From positions 1 to 41,321 of the forward strand of contig NZ_MTSB01000029.1 of the NCBI RefSeq assembly GCF_002093745.1: DNA of 41,321 nt. The letters run 5' to 3'. The DNA comes from Pseudomonas graminis (GTDB taxonomy: Bacteria; Pseudomonadota; Gammaproteobacteria; Pseudomonadales; Pseudomonadaceae). Every line of letters starts with the position of its first letter. The stretch's first letter is position 1. A program made the translations under genes and the position numbers. The notes under the pieces were generated by a model. It was not told the DNA's origin. It made no database searches and saw only the letters and a list, made by a program, of their open reading frames with translations. Of this stretch, positions 24,412 to 34,013 are shown one piece after another.

Positions 24412-25410
24412 TCAGCCGCCCGTCATGTTCATGAAGCGCACCACCTGAACACCATCGTCATGGGTGAAGTTGTGGCTCCACGGCTTCAACTGCATGGCGT
24501 CGACGATGGCTTTCTCCAGCTTCTGCGGCTGGCCGGGGTTGGCGCGCAGAACCGACTTCAAGTCCACTGAGTGCTCATTGCCCAGGCACAGCAGCAGGCG
24601 GCCCTCAACGGTCAAGCGCACGCGGTTACAGGTGCCGCAGAAGTTATGGCTATGCGGAGAGATGAAGCCGATGCGAATGCCCGGCGCTTCCGCCACTCGC
24701 CAGTAACGTGAAGGGCCTTGAGTCGAGTCGGTGGAGGGCATCAAGGTGTAGCGTTCGCCGATCCGCTCGCGGACCTGATCGCTCGAGTAAAAGGATTCGG
24801 CGCGACTGTGCTCGCTGATGACGCCCAGCGGCATTTCTTCAATGAACGAGATATCAAGGTGGCGATCAATGGCAAACGCCACCAGATCGTTGATCTCATC
24901 GTCGTTGCGACCGTGCATCACCACACAATTGAGTTTGGTGTGTACAAACCCGGCGGCATTGGCAGCGTCGATTCCGGCAATCACCTTGTGCAGGTCACCG
25001 GTACGCGTCAGTTCGCGAAAGCGCTGTGGGTCGAGGCTGTCCAGGCTGATGTTCAAGCGCGTAACGCCAGCCTTGAACAGCGGCGCGGCGAGTTTGTCGA
25101 GCTGCGAGCCGTTGGTGGTCATGCACAATTCGCGCAGGCCGGGCAGGGCGGCGATTCGCTCACAAAGCCCTACCACACCGGCACGCACCAGCGGTTCACC
25201 CCCGGTGAGGCGAATTTTCCGGGTGCCCAGCGCGACGAAGCGCTCGGCCACCTGAAGGATTTCTTCGAGCGACAGAATCTGTTGCCGAGGCAGAAACGTC
25301 ATCTCTTCGGCCATGCAATACACGCAGCGGAAATCGCACCGGTCGGTGACCGACATGCGCAGATAATCGACTTTGCGTGCAAAGCGGTCCATCAGGACGG
25401 GTTCTGACAT
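24412..25410 (-). CDS. moaA: GTP 3',8-cyclase MoaA
   Basis: A 332-aa radical SAM enzyme that starts molybdenum cofactor synthesis by rearranging GTP. The radical SAM cluster motif is C25-x3-C29-x2-C32, in [11 protein letters not shown]. The C-terminal cluster is [10 protein letters not shown]...CLG. The protein ends in Gly-Gly as required of MoaA for radical SAM activity. AAGGTG lies 4 nt before the ATG at 25410. No other moa or mob gene is in the window; pseudomonads often carry two moaA copies, and this may be the isolated one. Confidence 0.94.
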   Translation of the reverse strand: MSEPVLMDRFARKVDYLRMSVTDRCDFRCVYCMAEEMTFLPRQQILSLEEILQVAERFVALGTRKIRLTGGEPLVRAGVVGLCERIAALPGLRELCMTTNGSQLDKLAAPLFKAGVTRLNISLDSLDPQRFRELTRTGDLHKVIAGIDAANAAGFVHTKLNCVVMHGRNDDEINDLVAFAIDRHLDISFIEEMPLGVISEHSRAESFYSSDQVRERIGERYTLMPSTDSTQGPSRYWRVAEAPGIRIGFISPHSHNFCGTCNRVRLTVEGRLLLCLGNEHSVDLKSVLRANPGQPQKLEKAIVDAMQLKPWSHNFTHDDGVQVVRFMNMTGG

Positions 25411-25672
25411 TTCACCTTCTAACTGTTTGATAAAACTGCATTCCGTTTGGAGGCCAGGGTTTAACAGGCGTTCAGGACTTTTGCACACTGAATGCGGTGT
25501 TGCGCTGGCGTACAGGCTGGCAGAGTGCCTTGATCACGCTTCATATTAGCCATAGAAGCCCAGGTTGCACAGTCTGGATCCCCGCCACGCTAACCGAGTC
25601 GAAATGCCGCAGTCCAATTGCTTGTTCCGATACGCTCATCGACCTGCTCTATGGCCAGCGCCTGGCTTGTCC

Positions 25673-27022
25673 TTATCTCTCAGGGTTGGCTGAAGCGCTG
25701 CGCTCATAACGCTCCAGCAGCGGTTGAATGCTGATGCCGTGCAGAAGGATGCTGAGTGCCACCACCGACAGCGTCATGCCGATCACAACGTGCCCGACAT
25801 CGTCGGCCAGGCCGTGGGACAGGGCAAAGCACAAGTAATAGAGGCTGCCGATACCGCGAATGCCGAACCAGCCAACCAGTGCTTTCTGTTTCGGGTTGAG
25901 CAGACGCCGACTGATCAGCAGCCAGACACTCACCGGGCGGATAACGCAAAACAGTGCCAGCCCCAGACCGATGGCGCGCCAGTCCCAGTAGGTTGCCAGT
26001 GCCGCGCCCAGCAGGGTGATCAGCAGCACTTCCATTGCGCGTTCCACCAGACTGCCGAACACCAGCATGTCGCCCATCATCACGCCAGCCGCCAGTTGTG
26101 AATCGCTCAGGTCATTGGTGTCGGCCACAGTGCCTTTTTCGAGAGAAGCTGTCATGTGCCCGAGCACCGGCTGCGCCACGTGCTCTGAAGGCAGGTCCGA
26201 GCAGGTTGCACGGACCTCGGCCTGGCGCAAGCCAAACCCTGCGGCGAATACCGATAGAAAGCCGAAGGCTCCCACGCTCTGGGCGAACACATACGCCAGC
26301 GCGATAAGCGCCAAGGCCAGAAAGTCGTTGGGCGAGGTGGTGCTGTCAGCATTTTTCACGCGCAGGAAGATCATCAGATGCCCGACGCCTCGTCCCATGC
26401 CATAGCCGATCAAAAGCCCGGCGGGAACTGCCCAGATCAGGTCCTTGAGCAGCCAGTCCTGCACCCAGTTGGCCATTCCTCCGCCAGAGGTCAGGTAGAG
26501 CAGGGCAAAGATCACGAAGGGAAATGCCGTGCCATCGTTGAGCCCGGCCTCGCCCGACAGGCCAAAACGCAGCCGATCCTGATCCTGCGCGCTGTTGACC
26601 TGCACCATTCCCGCCAGGACCGGATCGGTTGGCGACAGCATGGCACCGAGCAGCAGCGACACGCCCCAGTCGATACCGAACAGGTAGTGCGCGGCAACAC
26701 TCACCCCGGCAATCGTTGCCAGCATCACCGGCCCGGCCAGCCAGTAAGCCGAATGCCAGGCCTTGCCGCTCAGCGGCAGGCGCAACTTGATACCCGTGCC
26801 GAACAATGAGAACAGCACGGCCACCTCGGTAAGGCGCTCCAGCCACTCGCGGGATTCGTTGAAATCCAGATCGACGATATCGAGCCCCATCGGGCCGATA
26901 CCGAAGCCGAACGCCAGGCAGACGGCGGATGTCGTCACCGGCATCCAGCGCAGATAGGAAGAGGTCAGTGCCAGCAGCATTAACAACACGCCGAGCACGC
27001 CCATGCAGACCATAAAACTCAT
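25673..27022 (-). CDS. CPA1 family Na+(K+)/H+ antiporter
   Basis: A 449-aa membrane protein with about 12 helices. The ion-site motifs are visible: GAMLSPTDPVLAGMVQV and FGLSGEAGLNDGTAFPFV, including the Asn-Asp pair typical of electroneutral CPA1 exchangers. The later GWFGIRGIGSLYYLCFALS segment fits NhaP-type proteins. It should exchange Na+ or K+ for H+ at the inner membrane. The C-terminal tail is short, with no regulatory domain. The start at 27022 has a poor ribosome-binding site; ATG at 27013 is an alternative. It follows the catabolic operon but is separated by 171 nt. Confidence 0.88.
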   Translation of the reverse strand: MSFMVCMGVLGVLLMLLALTSSYLRWMPVTTSAVCLAFGFGIGPMGLDIVDLDFNESREWLERLTEVAVLFSLFGTGIKLRLPLSGKAWHSAYWLAGPVMLATIAGVSVAAHYLFGIDWGVSLLLGAMLSPTDPVLAGMVQVNSAQDQDRLRFGLSGEAGLNDGTAFPFVIFALLYLTSGGGMANWVQDWLLKDLIWAVPAGLLIGYGMGRGVGHLMIFLRVKNADSTTSPNDFLALALIALAYVFAQSVGAFGFLSVFAAGFGLRQAEVRATCSDLPSEHVAQPVLGHMTASLEKGTVADTNDLSDSQLAAGVMMGDMLVFGSLVERAMEVLLITLLGAALATYWDWRAIGLGLALFCVIRPVSVWLLISRRLLNPKQKALVGWFGIRGIGSLYYLCFALSHGLADDVGHVVIGMTLSVVALSILLHGISIQPLLERYERSASANPER

Positions 27023-27150
27023 AGAGAAAGAACCACCGTTGAATGCGCCCCGAGAAGAGGGCGTAACGGTGGGACTGCGCTATGCAGTAATAAGTTGAAA
27101 TAATTTGCCGTGCGGTAATGAATGCATGGATTTTTAGTTTTGTGACCTTG

Positions 27151-27178
27151 CCGCTGGCGGATGACGTTCTACCAGCGG
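27151..27178 (-). terminator. Weak stem-loop after the catabolic operon
   Basis: CCGCTGG (27151-27157) pairs with CCAGCGG (27172-27178) across 14 nt, just past the stop of the binding-protein gene on the minus strand. No T-run follows, so its role as a terminator is uncertain. Confidence 0.35.
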
Positions 27179-27193
27179 GCAGCTCCGGACCTG

Positions 27194-28246
27194 CTAGCGC
27201 TCGATGCTGCGGCTCCAGCGGGCGTTCCACTCGGGCCGGATCTGATTGACCTGATCCCAATCGATGGTCACCGCCGTTTCCAGGTATTTTTCCATGGCCT
27301 CGACCTGCGCACGGGTCTTGTCGGTGGTCGGGGTTTTCGGGTTGGACGGGATCTGGTCACCGAACTCCAGAGCAGGCGCCTGAGCCTCGGGCGTGAGCAA
27401 GTAGGCCGCCAGTTTCTGGGCCAGTTCCGGCTGGTTGTTGTTGGCGATTGCGCATTCAGCCACGTTCAGCACGACGCCACCTTCCTTGGGCGACGCGTAT
27501 TCCACCGGCACGCCCTTGATCTTCAACGCGGTGACTTGCGTCGGCGTCAATGGAAACAACGCGGCTTCGTCGGTCTGCACCATTTCGGAAATCTTCGCCG
27601 AGCTGGCGATGTATTCCAGCACGTTGGGGCCGATGGTTTTTGGCCAGGCCTTGAAGCCAGGCTCGACGTCTTTCTCGCTGCCGCCCTGAATACGGTTGAA
27701 CATCAGAAAGCCATGCAGGCCGAACGTCGAAGAGGCCAGTGACTGGAACACGACCTTGTCCTTGAAGCGCTTGTCGGCCAGGTCCATCCATGACGTCGGT
27801 GTACTCCAGCCTTTCTCCTTGAACATCCGGGTGTTGTAGGCCAGGCCCGTCACCCCCAGGCTGACTGCCGCTGCCTGCTCCTTGATTTTTGCCTTGGCCG
27901 GCAGCTCGGCAAGGCTGTCGCTGGGTTGCAGGGTGTCGCACAAACCCATTGAAATAGCCCGGTACATGATGCCGTCGTCCAGAAAGATGACGTGCATCTG
28001 CGGGTTGTCCTTGCTGGCCTGAACCTTGGCCAGGATGTCGGCCGACGTGCCCGGCACAATCACGACCTTGACGTTGTTGGCCTTTTCAAACGCAGGCAGC
28101 ACCTGGTCGGCGTAGAGCCGCTCCATCGTTCCACCGTTCATGCCCAGATACAGCGTGGGTTCAGCCTGGACCGGCATGGACGCAAGTAGCGCTGCGAAGG
28201 GCACGCATGACAGGCCGCTGAGGGCGAGAGGTTTGATACTTTTCAT
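27194..28246 (-). CDS. Periplasmic substrate-binding protein, PotD-like ABC system
   Basis: A 350-aa precursor. The signal peptide MKSIKPLALSGLSCVPFAALLASMPVQA is cleaved near residue 28. The mature protein is a two-lobed binding protein: PTLYLGMNGGTMERLYADQVLPAFEKANNVKV, DDGIMYRAISMGLCDTL and GVTGLAYNTRMFKEKGWSTPTSW. This resembles polyamine/opine-type binding proteins (extracellular solute-binding family). It should capture the operon substrate in the periplasm. Its start overlaps the preceding oxidase stop by an ATGA, so it is translationally coupled and is the last gene of the seven. Substrate unknown. Confidence 0.88.
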   Translation of the reverse strand: MKSIKPLALSGLSCVPFAALLASMPVQAEPTLYLGMNGGTMERLYADQVLPAFEKANNVKVVIVPGTSADILAKVQASKDNPQMHVIFLDDGIMYRAISMGLCDTLQPSDSLAELPAKAKIKEQAAAVSLGVTGLAYNTRMFKEKGWSTPTSWMDLADKRFKDKVVFQSLASSTFGLHGFLMFNRIQGGSEKDVEPGFKAWPKTIGPNVLEYIASSAKISEMVQTDEAALFPLTPTQVTALKIKGVPVEYASPKEGGVVLNVAECAIANNNQPELAQKLAAYLLTPEAQAPALEFGDQIPSNPKTPTTDKTRAQVEAMEKYLETAVTIDWDQVNQIRPEWNARWSRSIER

Positions 28247-29424
28247 AGGGACGATCTTCCTCTGTGCAATGGGATGGCGTTTGGAGCGAGTTCGGCAGTT
28301 TCTTGAACGCGGGCTGGTCGGAAGCGACCGATGGAAAAGGCATCGAGCGAAATGGATGAAGCGCCGTGGCAGACCCATTCGGCCAGCGCTTCGCCAGCCG
28401 CAGGACCGATCTGAAAGCCGGCTCCGGCAAAGCCGAAACCGTGCAACAGGCCCGGCTGAGTCAGGCTCGGACCCAGTACCGGTTCACGGTCCGGCAGATA
28501 GCCTTCGGTGCCGCTCCAGGTACGAATGGCCTGGGCGCCGGCGAGCGGCGGGTAGAGTTCGACGGCGTTACGCAGAATGTCCAGCAACGCGGCCTGACCC
28601 GGTCTGGCGCGGGCAGGGTCAAGTGCAAAACCCTGCCCGCCGCCCAGCACGCAGTTGCCGCGTGCCACTTGCCGGGCATAGATACCGCCGCCTTCGACGC
28701 CTGTGCTGACGTCCATGAACATGGGCAGCGGTTCGGTCACCAGCATCGCGGGATGCCCGGAATACATCGGCACCGGCTCGTTGAAGTGCGCTGCCAGCTT
28801 CCCGGCCCAGGCCCCGGCGCAGTTAAGCAGCCAGGGGGCTCGCAGTGCCAGGCCATTGGCCGTTTTGACGGTAAAGACATCGGCATCATGGCTGACGTCT
28901 GTCACGGCCGCCTGTTCGATAATCTGCGCACCTGCCTGGCGAGCGGCGCGGGCAAAGGCCGGTGATACCAGACGCGGATTGGCGTGCCCGTCATCGGCGC
29001 ACAGGGACGCACCGACCGCGACATCGCCCGCCCAGGGATAACGCGCGCGCAGTTGCTCGCGGTCAAGCAATTGCAGGTCCAGACCAAACCCCTGACTGGC
29101 TTCGGCGTAGGCGCGCAAGGCGTTCATGTCCTGCTCGCTGCGCGCCAGCTTGAGGTGACCGGAACGCTGGTATTCGCCGTCGATGCCGATCAGTTCACGC
29201 AGGCCTCCCCATATCTGGTGCGCCCGCTGCGACAACGGCAACTGCGAGAGTGGCCTGCCTTGACGTCGCACGCCGCCATAATTGACGCCGCTGGAGTGCG
29301 AGCCGCAAAAGTCGCGCTCCAGCAGAGTGACGCGCTTGCCGTTGCGGGCCAGCGCCAAGGCTGCCGACGCGCCGACAATACCGCCGCCGATGATAATCGC
29401 GTCTGCTTCAATCGCTGCGCTCAT
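28243..29424 (-). CDS. FAD-dependent amine/opine oxidase, HcnC/OoxB-like subunit
   Basis: A 393-aa DAO-family flavoprotein. The FAD-binding GGGIVG is at residues 13-18. Further motifs are SSGVNYGGVRRQGR, GHANPRLVSPAFA and the C-terminal GFGFAGAGFQIGPAAGEALAEW, characteristic of glycine/sarcosine- and D-amino-acid-oxidase-type proteins. In three-subunit dehydrogenases this is the substrate-oxidising beta subunit. It overlaps both neighbours by ATGA (29421-29424 and 28243-28246). AGGGGAG lies upstream. With the two genes before it, it forms an oxidase resembling opine oxidase, D-hydroxyproline dehydrogenase or HCN synthase; the transporter context favours catabolism. Confidence 0.88.
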   Translation of the reverse strand: MSAAIEADAIIIGGGIVGASAALALARNGKRVTLLERDFCGSHSSGVNYGGVRRQGRPLSQLPLSQRAHQIWGGLRELIGIDGEYQRSGHLKLARSEQDMNALRAYAEASQGFGLDLQLLDREQLRARYPWAGDVAVGASLCADDGHANPRLVSPAFARAARQAGAQIIEQAAVTDVSHDADVFTVKTANGLALRAPWLLNCAGAWAGKLAAHFNEPVPMYSGHPAMLVTEPLPMFMDVSTGVEGGGIYARQVARGNCVLGGGQGFALDPARARPGQAALLDILRNAVELYPPLAGAQAIRTWSGTEGYLPDREPVLGPSLTQPGLLHGFGFAGAGFQIGPAAGEALAEWVCHGASSISLDAFSIGRFRPARVQETAELAPNAIPLHRGRSSL

Positions 29425-30797
29425 GATTGCGGCTCCCCTGAAGGTGCCTGCACGCCGAACGGCAGCGGCTTGATGGGCGCCTGGCCGCGCAGGCGACCGA
29501 CCTGATCCACCGGGCGTCCGCTTTCGTGGGCGATCAATTCCGCTGCTGCCAACCCGCACATCCGGCCCTGGCAGCGGCCCATGCCGATCCGGCAAATGGC
29601 CTTGACTCGATTGATCTCCCAATGACCGTCCTGAACGGTGCTGCGGATGTCACCTGCCGTCACCTCTTCACAGCGGCAGACTACGGTTTCATCCGGCACG
29701 TTTGCGGCCCACTTCTCGGGGAACGGGAACGCCGTTTCCAGCCCGTGACGAAAGTGTTCGATGCGTTGCAGGCTCATTTTCAAATCGCTCACCCGCACGG
29801 CGTCCACCCCGATGCCGCAATCCTGCAGCAGGGCGAGCGCGGCAAGCTCACCGGCCATTTCAGCAGCGTCTGCGCCCATGATTCCGGCGCCGTCGCCTGC
29901 CAGATACACACCTGATACGCTGCTGCGCCCGCAATCATCGCGGCCGGGCAGCCAGGCGCGGTTCAACTGACTCCAGGCGAATTCACAGCCCAGCAGGTCT
30001 GCCAGTTGGGTCTCGCTGCGCAGCGCGTGTGCAAACGCCACGGCATCGCACACCAGTTGGCCCGCTTGGCCGTTGCGCTCCCAATGGATGCCGGCGACTC
30101 GTTGTTTGCCCACGATGCGTGAGAGGGTGGCAGCTTGATGCACCGGAATGCCTCGGGCAGACAACCACGCCCGGTAATACAGGCCTTTAGCGAGCGTCGC
30201 TGGCTGGCCGAGCAGCGCAGGCAGCGCCTTGCACTGGGCCGAGAACGGCGCGCTGTCCAGCACCGCCACGACGTTCGCGCCGGCCTTGGCATACTGATAA
30301 GCCACCAGGTACAACAGCGGCCCGCTGCCGCAGAACACCACGCCCTCGCCAATGGCGCAGCCCTGATATTTGAGGGCGACCTGCGCCGCGCCCAGGCTGT
30401 ACACGCCGGGCAGTGTCCAGCCGGGTACGGGCAGCACCCGGTCGGTAGCCCCTGTGGCGACAATCAACCGGGTAAAGTCGACGGTGCCGGCTGTGCCGTT
30501 CTGCAAGGTGTCGAGCCGATTGTCTTCGGCGTTCCAGACCAGCGTTTGCGGTCGATAGTCGATCTGCGTGGCCAACGCATCAAGCGTTTGATGGACGGCA
30601 ACCGCCTTGCCACGCTCGAAACCGTAAAGCGCTTTGGCCGAACGCTTGAAGTTTTCCGGCTGGCGACGATAGACCTGACCGCCGCCGCGCAAACCTTCAT
30701 CGATCAGGCAGGCTCTGATACCGTGGGCCAGAAGGGTCTGCGCAGCGCGAATGCCTGCCGGGCCTGCGCCGATAATGGCAACCTTGTCATTGCTCAT
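29421..30797 (-). CDS. FAD/NAD-type oxidoreductase with BFD-like cluster, HcnB/OoxA-like subunit
   Basis: A 458-aa pyridine-nucleotide-disulfide-type flavoprotein. The first Rossmann motif GAGPAG is at residues 10-15, and a second nucleotide motif CGSGPLL lies near the middle. The C-terminal domain has CRCEEVTAGDI and CRIGMGRCQGRMC, a BFD-like cysteine cluster likely binding [2Fe-2S]. It is the alpha subunit of opine-oxidase/HcnB-type enzymes and passes electrons onward. It starts inside the [2Fe-2S] gene stop (ATGA, 30794-30797) and ends inside the next gene start. Confidence 0.9.
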   Translation of the reverse strand: MSNDKVAIIGAGPAGIRAAQTLLAHGIRACLIDEGLRGGGQVYRRQPENFKRSAKALYGFERGKAVAVHQTLDALATQIDYRPQTLVWNAEDNRLDTLQNGTAGTVDFTRLIVATGATDRVLPVPGWTLPGVYSLGAAQVALKYQGCAIGEGVVFCGSGPLLYLVAYQYAKAGANVVAVLDSAPFSAQCKALPALLGQPATLAKGLYYRAWLSARGIPVHQAATLSRIVGKQRVAGIHWERNGQAGQLVCDAVAFAHALRSETQLADLLGCEFAWSQLNRAWLPGRDDCGRSSVSGVYLAGDGAGIMGADAAEMAGELAALALLQDCGIGVDAVRVSDLKMSLQRIEHFRHGLETAFPFPEKWAANVPDETVVCRCEEVTAGDIRSTVQDGHWEINRVKAICRIGMGRCQGRMCGLAAAELIAHESGRPVDQVGRLRGQAPIKPLPFGVQAPSGEPQS

Positions 30798-31084
30798 AGG
30801 CACCGCCCCGGTTCGCGAATCACAGCGTGACCGGCCTCCAGCAAGGTTGAGCAGGCGCGCACTCGCTGGCCGTCGCCCAGCCTGACCCAGCAATCCTGAC
30901 AGGCGCCCATCATGCAGAATCCTGCACGCGGTTCGGCGCTGAAATCGCTGCCGCGCAGGTGTTCACTTTCGGTCAGTACCGCCGTCAGCAAGGTGTCGCC
31001 CAACAGACCACTGGCCGGTTGGCCATCAAGGGTGAAAGAGAGCACCGGGCGGTCGCGTTCGACCAGTCTTTTCAGCAGAGGCAT
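30794..31084 (-). CDS. [2Fe-2S] ferredoxin-like subunit, HcnA-like
   Basis: A 96-aa protein with the C57-x4-C62-x2-C65-x12-C78 arrangement of HcnA/sarcosine-oxidase-alpha-type [2Fe-2S] domains (GFCMMGACQDCWVRLGDGQRVRACST). It should be the electron-transfer gamma subunit of the oxidase. GGAGGG lies about 8 nt upstream of the ATG. It follows the permease gene by 17 nt and overlaps the next gene by 4. Confidence 0.92.
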   Translation of the reverse strand: MPLLKRLVERDRPVLSFTLDGQPASGLLGDTLLTAVLTESEHLRGSDFSAEPRAGFCMMGACQDCWVRLGDGQRVRACSTLLEAGHAVIREPGRCL

Positions 31085-31101
31085 AACGTCAACCCTCCGG
31101 G

Positions 31102-31896
31102 TTAGTGTTTGCCGACCAGCACACGGTCCAGCCCGTAGACCCGGTCGAGCAGGATCATGGTGGCGGCCGTCAGGGCGATGACCAGGGCCGACACTGCGGC
31201 CATCATCGGGTCAATGGATTCAGTGGCGTAGACGTACATGCGCACCGGCAGGGTCTGGGTGGCGGGCGAGGTCACGAAGATCGACAGCGTGACTTCATCG
31301 AAGCTGTTGATGAACGCCAGCAACCAGCCGCCCGCCACACCGGGCAAAATCATGGGCAGGGTGATCTGGCGAAACAGCGTGAACCGGTTTGCCCCCAACG
31401 ACTCGGCGGCGTGTTCGGCACTGCGGTCGATGCCGATGGCCGCCGCCAGTACCAGGCGCAGCACGTAGGGCGTGATCACCAGCACGTGAGCGAAAATCAG
31501 CCAGGTGAAACTGCCGTTCACCCCCATCAGCGCAAACAGGCGCAGCATGGCCACCCCCAGCACCAGATGCGGAATGATGATGGGCGACAAGAACAGCGCG
31601 TTGAAAAAGTTGCGGCCCGGGAAGGTGTGCCGGGTGATTGCCAGCGCGGCAGGCACCGCAATCAGCGTCGCCAGGGTCGCCGACACAAAGGCCAGCATCA
31701 GGCTGTTATAAAACGAATCGATAAAATCGGCCCGCTCGAACACCGCCTTGAACCAGCGCAGCGAAAAGTCAGTGGTGGGCAGGCTCAGGGTGTTTTCCGG
31801 GGTGAAGGCCACCAGGCACACCACGACCAGCGGGGCCATCATGAAAATCACTACCAATGCATGAAACGACAGGGCCAAAGGACCGTTCTTGGACAT
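31102..31896 (-). CDS. ABC permease, PotC-like
   Basis: A 264-aa inner-membrane permease with about six helices. The cytoplasmic EAA loop reads AAESLGANRFTLFRQITLPMILPGV. It belongs to the polyamine/opine/spermidine-type ABC permeases. It pairs with the permease encoded 3 nt upstream and the ATPase at the head of the operon to import the oxidase substrate. Confidence 0.92.
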   Translation of the reverse strand: MSKNGPLALSFHALVVIFMMAPLVVVCLVAFTPENTLSLPTTDFSLRWFKAVFERADFIDSFYNSLMLAFVSATLATLIAVPAALAITRHTFPGRNFFNALFLSPIIIPHLVLGVAMLRLFALMGVNGSFTWLIFAHVLVITPYVLRLVLAAAIGIDRSAEHAAESLGANRFTLFRQITLPMILPGVAGGWLLAFINSFDEVTLSIFVTSPATQTLPVRMYVYATESIDPMMAAVSALVIALTAATMILLDRVYGLDRVLVGKH

Positions 31897-31899
31897 GGA

Positions 31900-32772
31900 T
31901 CATTCCCCCAGGGTTTTCTTGTAACGGCCTTCGATCATGCGGTTCCAGGACAGCATCACCAGCAGATTGACCAGCAGCAGCGCCACTGCCAGGGTTGCGC
32001 CCATCGGCCAGTTCAGTTCCGAGAGGTATTGGTCGTAGATCACGGTGGCAACCATTTTCAGGCGGCGACCGCCCAGCAGGCCGGGAATGGCGAAAGAGCT
32101 GGCGGCCAGCCCGAAGACGATCAGCGAGCCGGACAGCACGCCGGGCATGACCTGCGGCAGAACGATCAGGCGCATGACTTTCGCCTGGCTGGCACCCAGC
32201 GACAGCGCGGCCTGTTCAGCGGTGGGGTCGAGTTTCTGCAAAGAAGTCCAGACCGGAATGATCATGAACGGCAACATCACATGCACCAGCGCGATGATCA
32301 CCGCAAAGGGGGTGTACAGCAGTTTCACGGGGCGACCGCCCATGAACTGGATGGCCTGATTGATCAAGCCGTCTGCGCCCAGCAGCAGGCTCCAGCCAAA
32401 GGCCCGGACGACCACCGAAATCAGCAGCGGCGTGAGGATCAGAATCAGGAAAATCGAGCGCCACGGCGTGCCCATGCGGCTCAGGATGTAGGCTTCCGGT
32501 ACGCCGATCAGCACACAGAGCAGGGTCACGAGAGCACTGATCCAGAAGGTGCGCAGGAAGATTTCATAGAAATACGAGTCAGTGATCACGGCCGTGTAAT
32601 TGGCCAGCGTGTAGCTGTCGCTTTTCACCCCGACCTGATAATCAAAGACGTTGAACGACAGTAGCAGCGTCAGCCCCAGCGGCAGTACCAGCAAGCCGAT
32701 GTACAGCGCCAGTGCTGGCGCCGACAGCCAATAGCCGCGCCGGCCCTGACGCATTTCAGTCATCAGGCTCAT
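31900..32772 (-). CDS. ABC permease, PotB-like
   Basis: A 290-aa permease with about six helices and the EAA loop AALSLGASQAKVMRLIVLPQVMPGV. It is the first permease of the operon. The ATG at 32772 overlaps the ATPase stop codon by an ATGA; the longer upstream frame is an arginine-rich chance extension. Only 3 nt separate it from the second permease. Confidence 0.92.
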   Translation of the reverse strand: MSLMTEMRQGRRGYWLSAPALALYIGLLVLPLGLTLLLSFNVFDYQVGVKSDSYTLANYTAVITDSYFYEIFLRTFWISALVTLLCVLIGVPEAYILSRMGTPWRSIFLILILTPLLISVVVRAFGWSLLLGADGLINQAIQFMGGRPVKLLYTPFAVIIALVHVMLPFMIIPVWTSLQKLDPTAEQAALSLGASQAKVMRLIVLPQVMPGVLSGSLIVFGLAASSFAIPGLLGGRRLKMVATVIYDQYLSELNWPMGATLAVALLLVNLLVMLSWNRMIEGRYKKTLGE

Positions 32773-33797
32773 GCGCGCACCTCGTCGGCGTCCAGCACGC
32801 GCAGCAACTCGCTCGGCCAGTCCATACCGACCGCTGCGCCTTCTTCCAGCGGGGCTTGACCATCGTTGCGACGGACCACGGTGATTTCGCCGATGCCGGT
32901 CTGAATGCGATACAGCCACTGGCTGCCGAGAAAGTAGCGGATGACGATGCGCCCGGACAGACGGCCGCAGCCCGGCGCGACAAGGTCGATTTTCTCCGGA
33001 CGCAGGCTCAGGGTCAGTGCGCCGTCGCCGGGCAACTGGCGAATCTGCGGGCAGCCGCTGCTGTCCAGATCGCCCTGCAACATATTGGCCTTGCCCACGA
33101 AGCCCGAGATGAAGCGGGTGCGGGGGTGTTCGTAGAGCGTGTATGGCTCATCGATCTGAGTGATGCGTCCCGCCTGCATGACCACCACCCGGTCACTGAT
33201 CGACAGGGCTTCGGCCTGATCGTGAGTCACCATGAGTGTGGTGATGCCGACTTCATTCTGAATGCGGCGAATTTCGAACTGCATTTCTTCGCGCAGGTTG
33301 GCGTCCAGATTGGACAACGGTTCATCAAGCAGCAACACCGGTGGCTCGATCACCAGCGCCCTGGCCAGCGCGACCCGTTGCCGCTGCCCACCGGACAGCT
33401 CACGTGGATAGCGTTCCGCATGCTGATCGAGTCGAACCAGCTTCAGCACTTTGCTCACCCGCACCTTGAGGTCCGCTTCAGGAACCTTGCGCATACGCAG
33501 GCCGAACGCCACGTTATTGGCCACGGTCATGTGCGGAAACAGCGCGTAGCTTTGGAACACCACGCCCAGGCCCCGGCTGCTGGGTTTGGCGTGGGTGATG
33601 TCGCGGCCGTCGAGCACAATGCGTCCGTCGCTGACGTCAACGAAACCGGCGATCATTTGCAGGGTAGTGGTTTTGCCGCAGCCGGAAGGGCCGAGCAGTG
33701 AAACGAATTCGCCCTTGTCCACCGCCAGGTGAGTGGCGACCACGGCGTCTATTGAACCGTAGCGTTTGGAGAGACCTTCGAGCTGCAGAAATGCCAT
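32769..33797 (-). CDS. ABC ATPase, PotA-like
   Basis: A 342-aa ATPase. Walker A GPSGCGKTT is at residues 36-44, the Q-loop Gln at 82, LSGGQ at 134-138, the Walker B Asp-Glu at 158-159 and the switch His at 192. A C-terminal TOBE-type region (about 270-342) is usual in PotA/MalK-type importers. It is the first gene of the seven-gene operon. The ATG at 33797 sits after a GGAAGC stretch. A candidate promoter for the operon lies in the 216-nt gap shared with the divergent regulator. Confidence 0.93.
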   Translation of the reverse strand: MAFLQLEGLSKRYGSIDAVVATHLAVDKGEFVSLLGPSGCGKTTTLQMIAGFVDVSDGRIVLDGRDITHAKPSSRGLGVVFQSYALFPHMTVANNVAFGLRMRKVPEADLKVRVSKVLKLVRLDQHAERYPRELSGGQRQRVALARALVIEPPVLLLDEPLSNLDANLREEMQFEIRRIQNEVGITTLMVTHDQAEALSISDRVVVMQAGRITQIDEPYTLYEHPRTRFISGFVGKANMLQGDLDSSGCPQIRQLPGDGALTLSLRPEKIDLVAPGCGRLSGRIVIRYFLGSQWLYRIQTGIGEITVVRRNDGQAPLEEGAAVGMDWPSELLRVLDADEVRA

Positions 33798-34013
33798 GCC
33801 TGCTTCCACCTTTGTGCGTGCGAGCCGTGGCGCGCGTTTGTCTGGGCAGATGCGAAATGAAGTCATGCCATTCTGTGGACGTTGGCGCTCGCTCTGAGTC
33901 GGCTGCCGATGATTGTTCAAATCGCCCCTGTGGACTGAGAGTAGGACGAAGGCTAGGATGCGCTCAACAGGGAATTTCACTGAACAACATATTTATTCAG
34001 ATAAATTCATTGA
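33798..34013. promoter_or_regulatory. Divergent control region of the catabolic operon and IclR regulator
   Basis: A 216-nt gap between divergent genes. On the minus strand, TTGAGC and TACTCT with 18 nt between them (about 33940-33969) are a possible sigma70 promoter for the operon; this is weak. The right end carries the AT-rich inverted repeats described separately, close to the regulator start. Confidence 0.4.

Noticed and set aside
28243..31084. Hydrogen cyanide synthase (hcnABC)
   Set aside because: Subunits are HcnABC-like, but the order and tight linkage with an ABC importer and IclR regulator fit catabolism of an imported amine. HCN production is not typical of the suspected species group.
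31105..32664. A 519-codon open frame on the plus strand across the two permease genes
   Set aside because: It is an antisense shadow with extreme Gln/His/Arg content; the permeases on the minus strand have full membrane and EAA-loop features.
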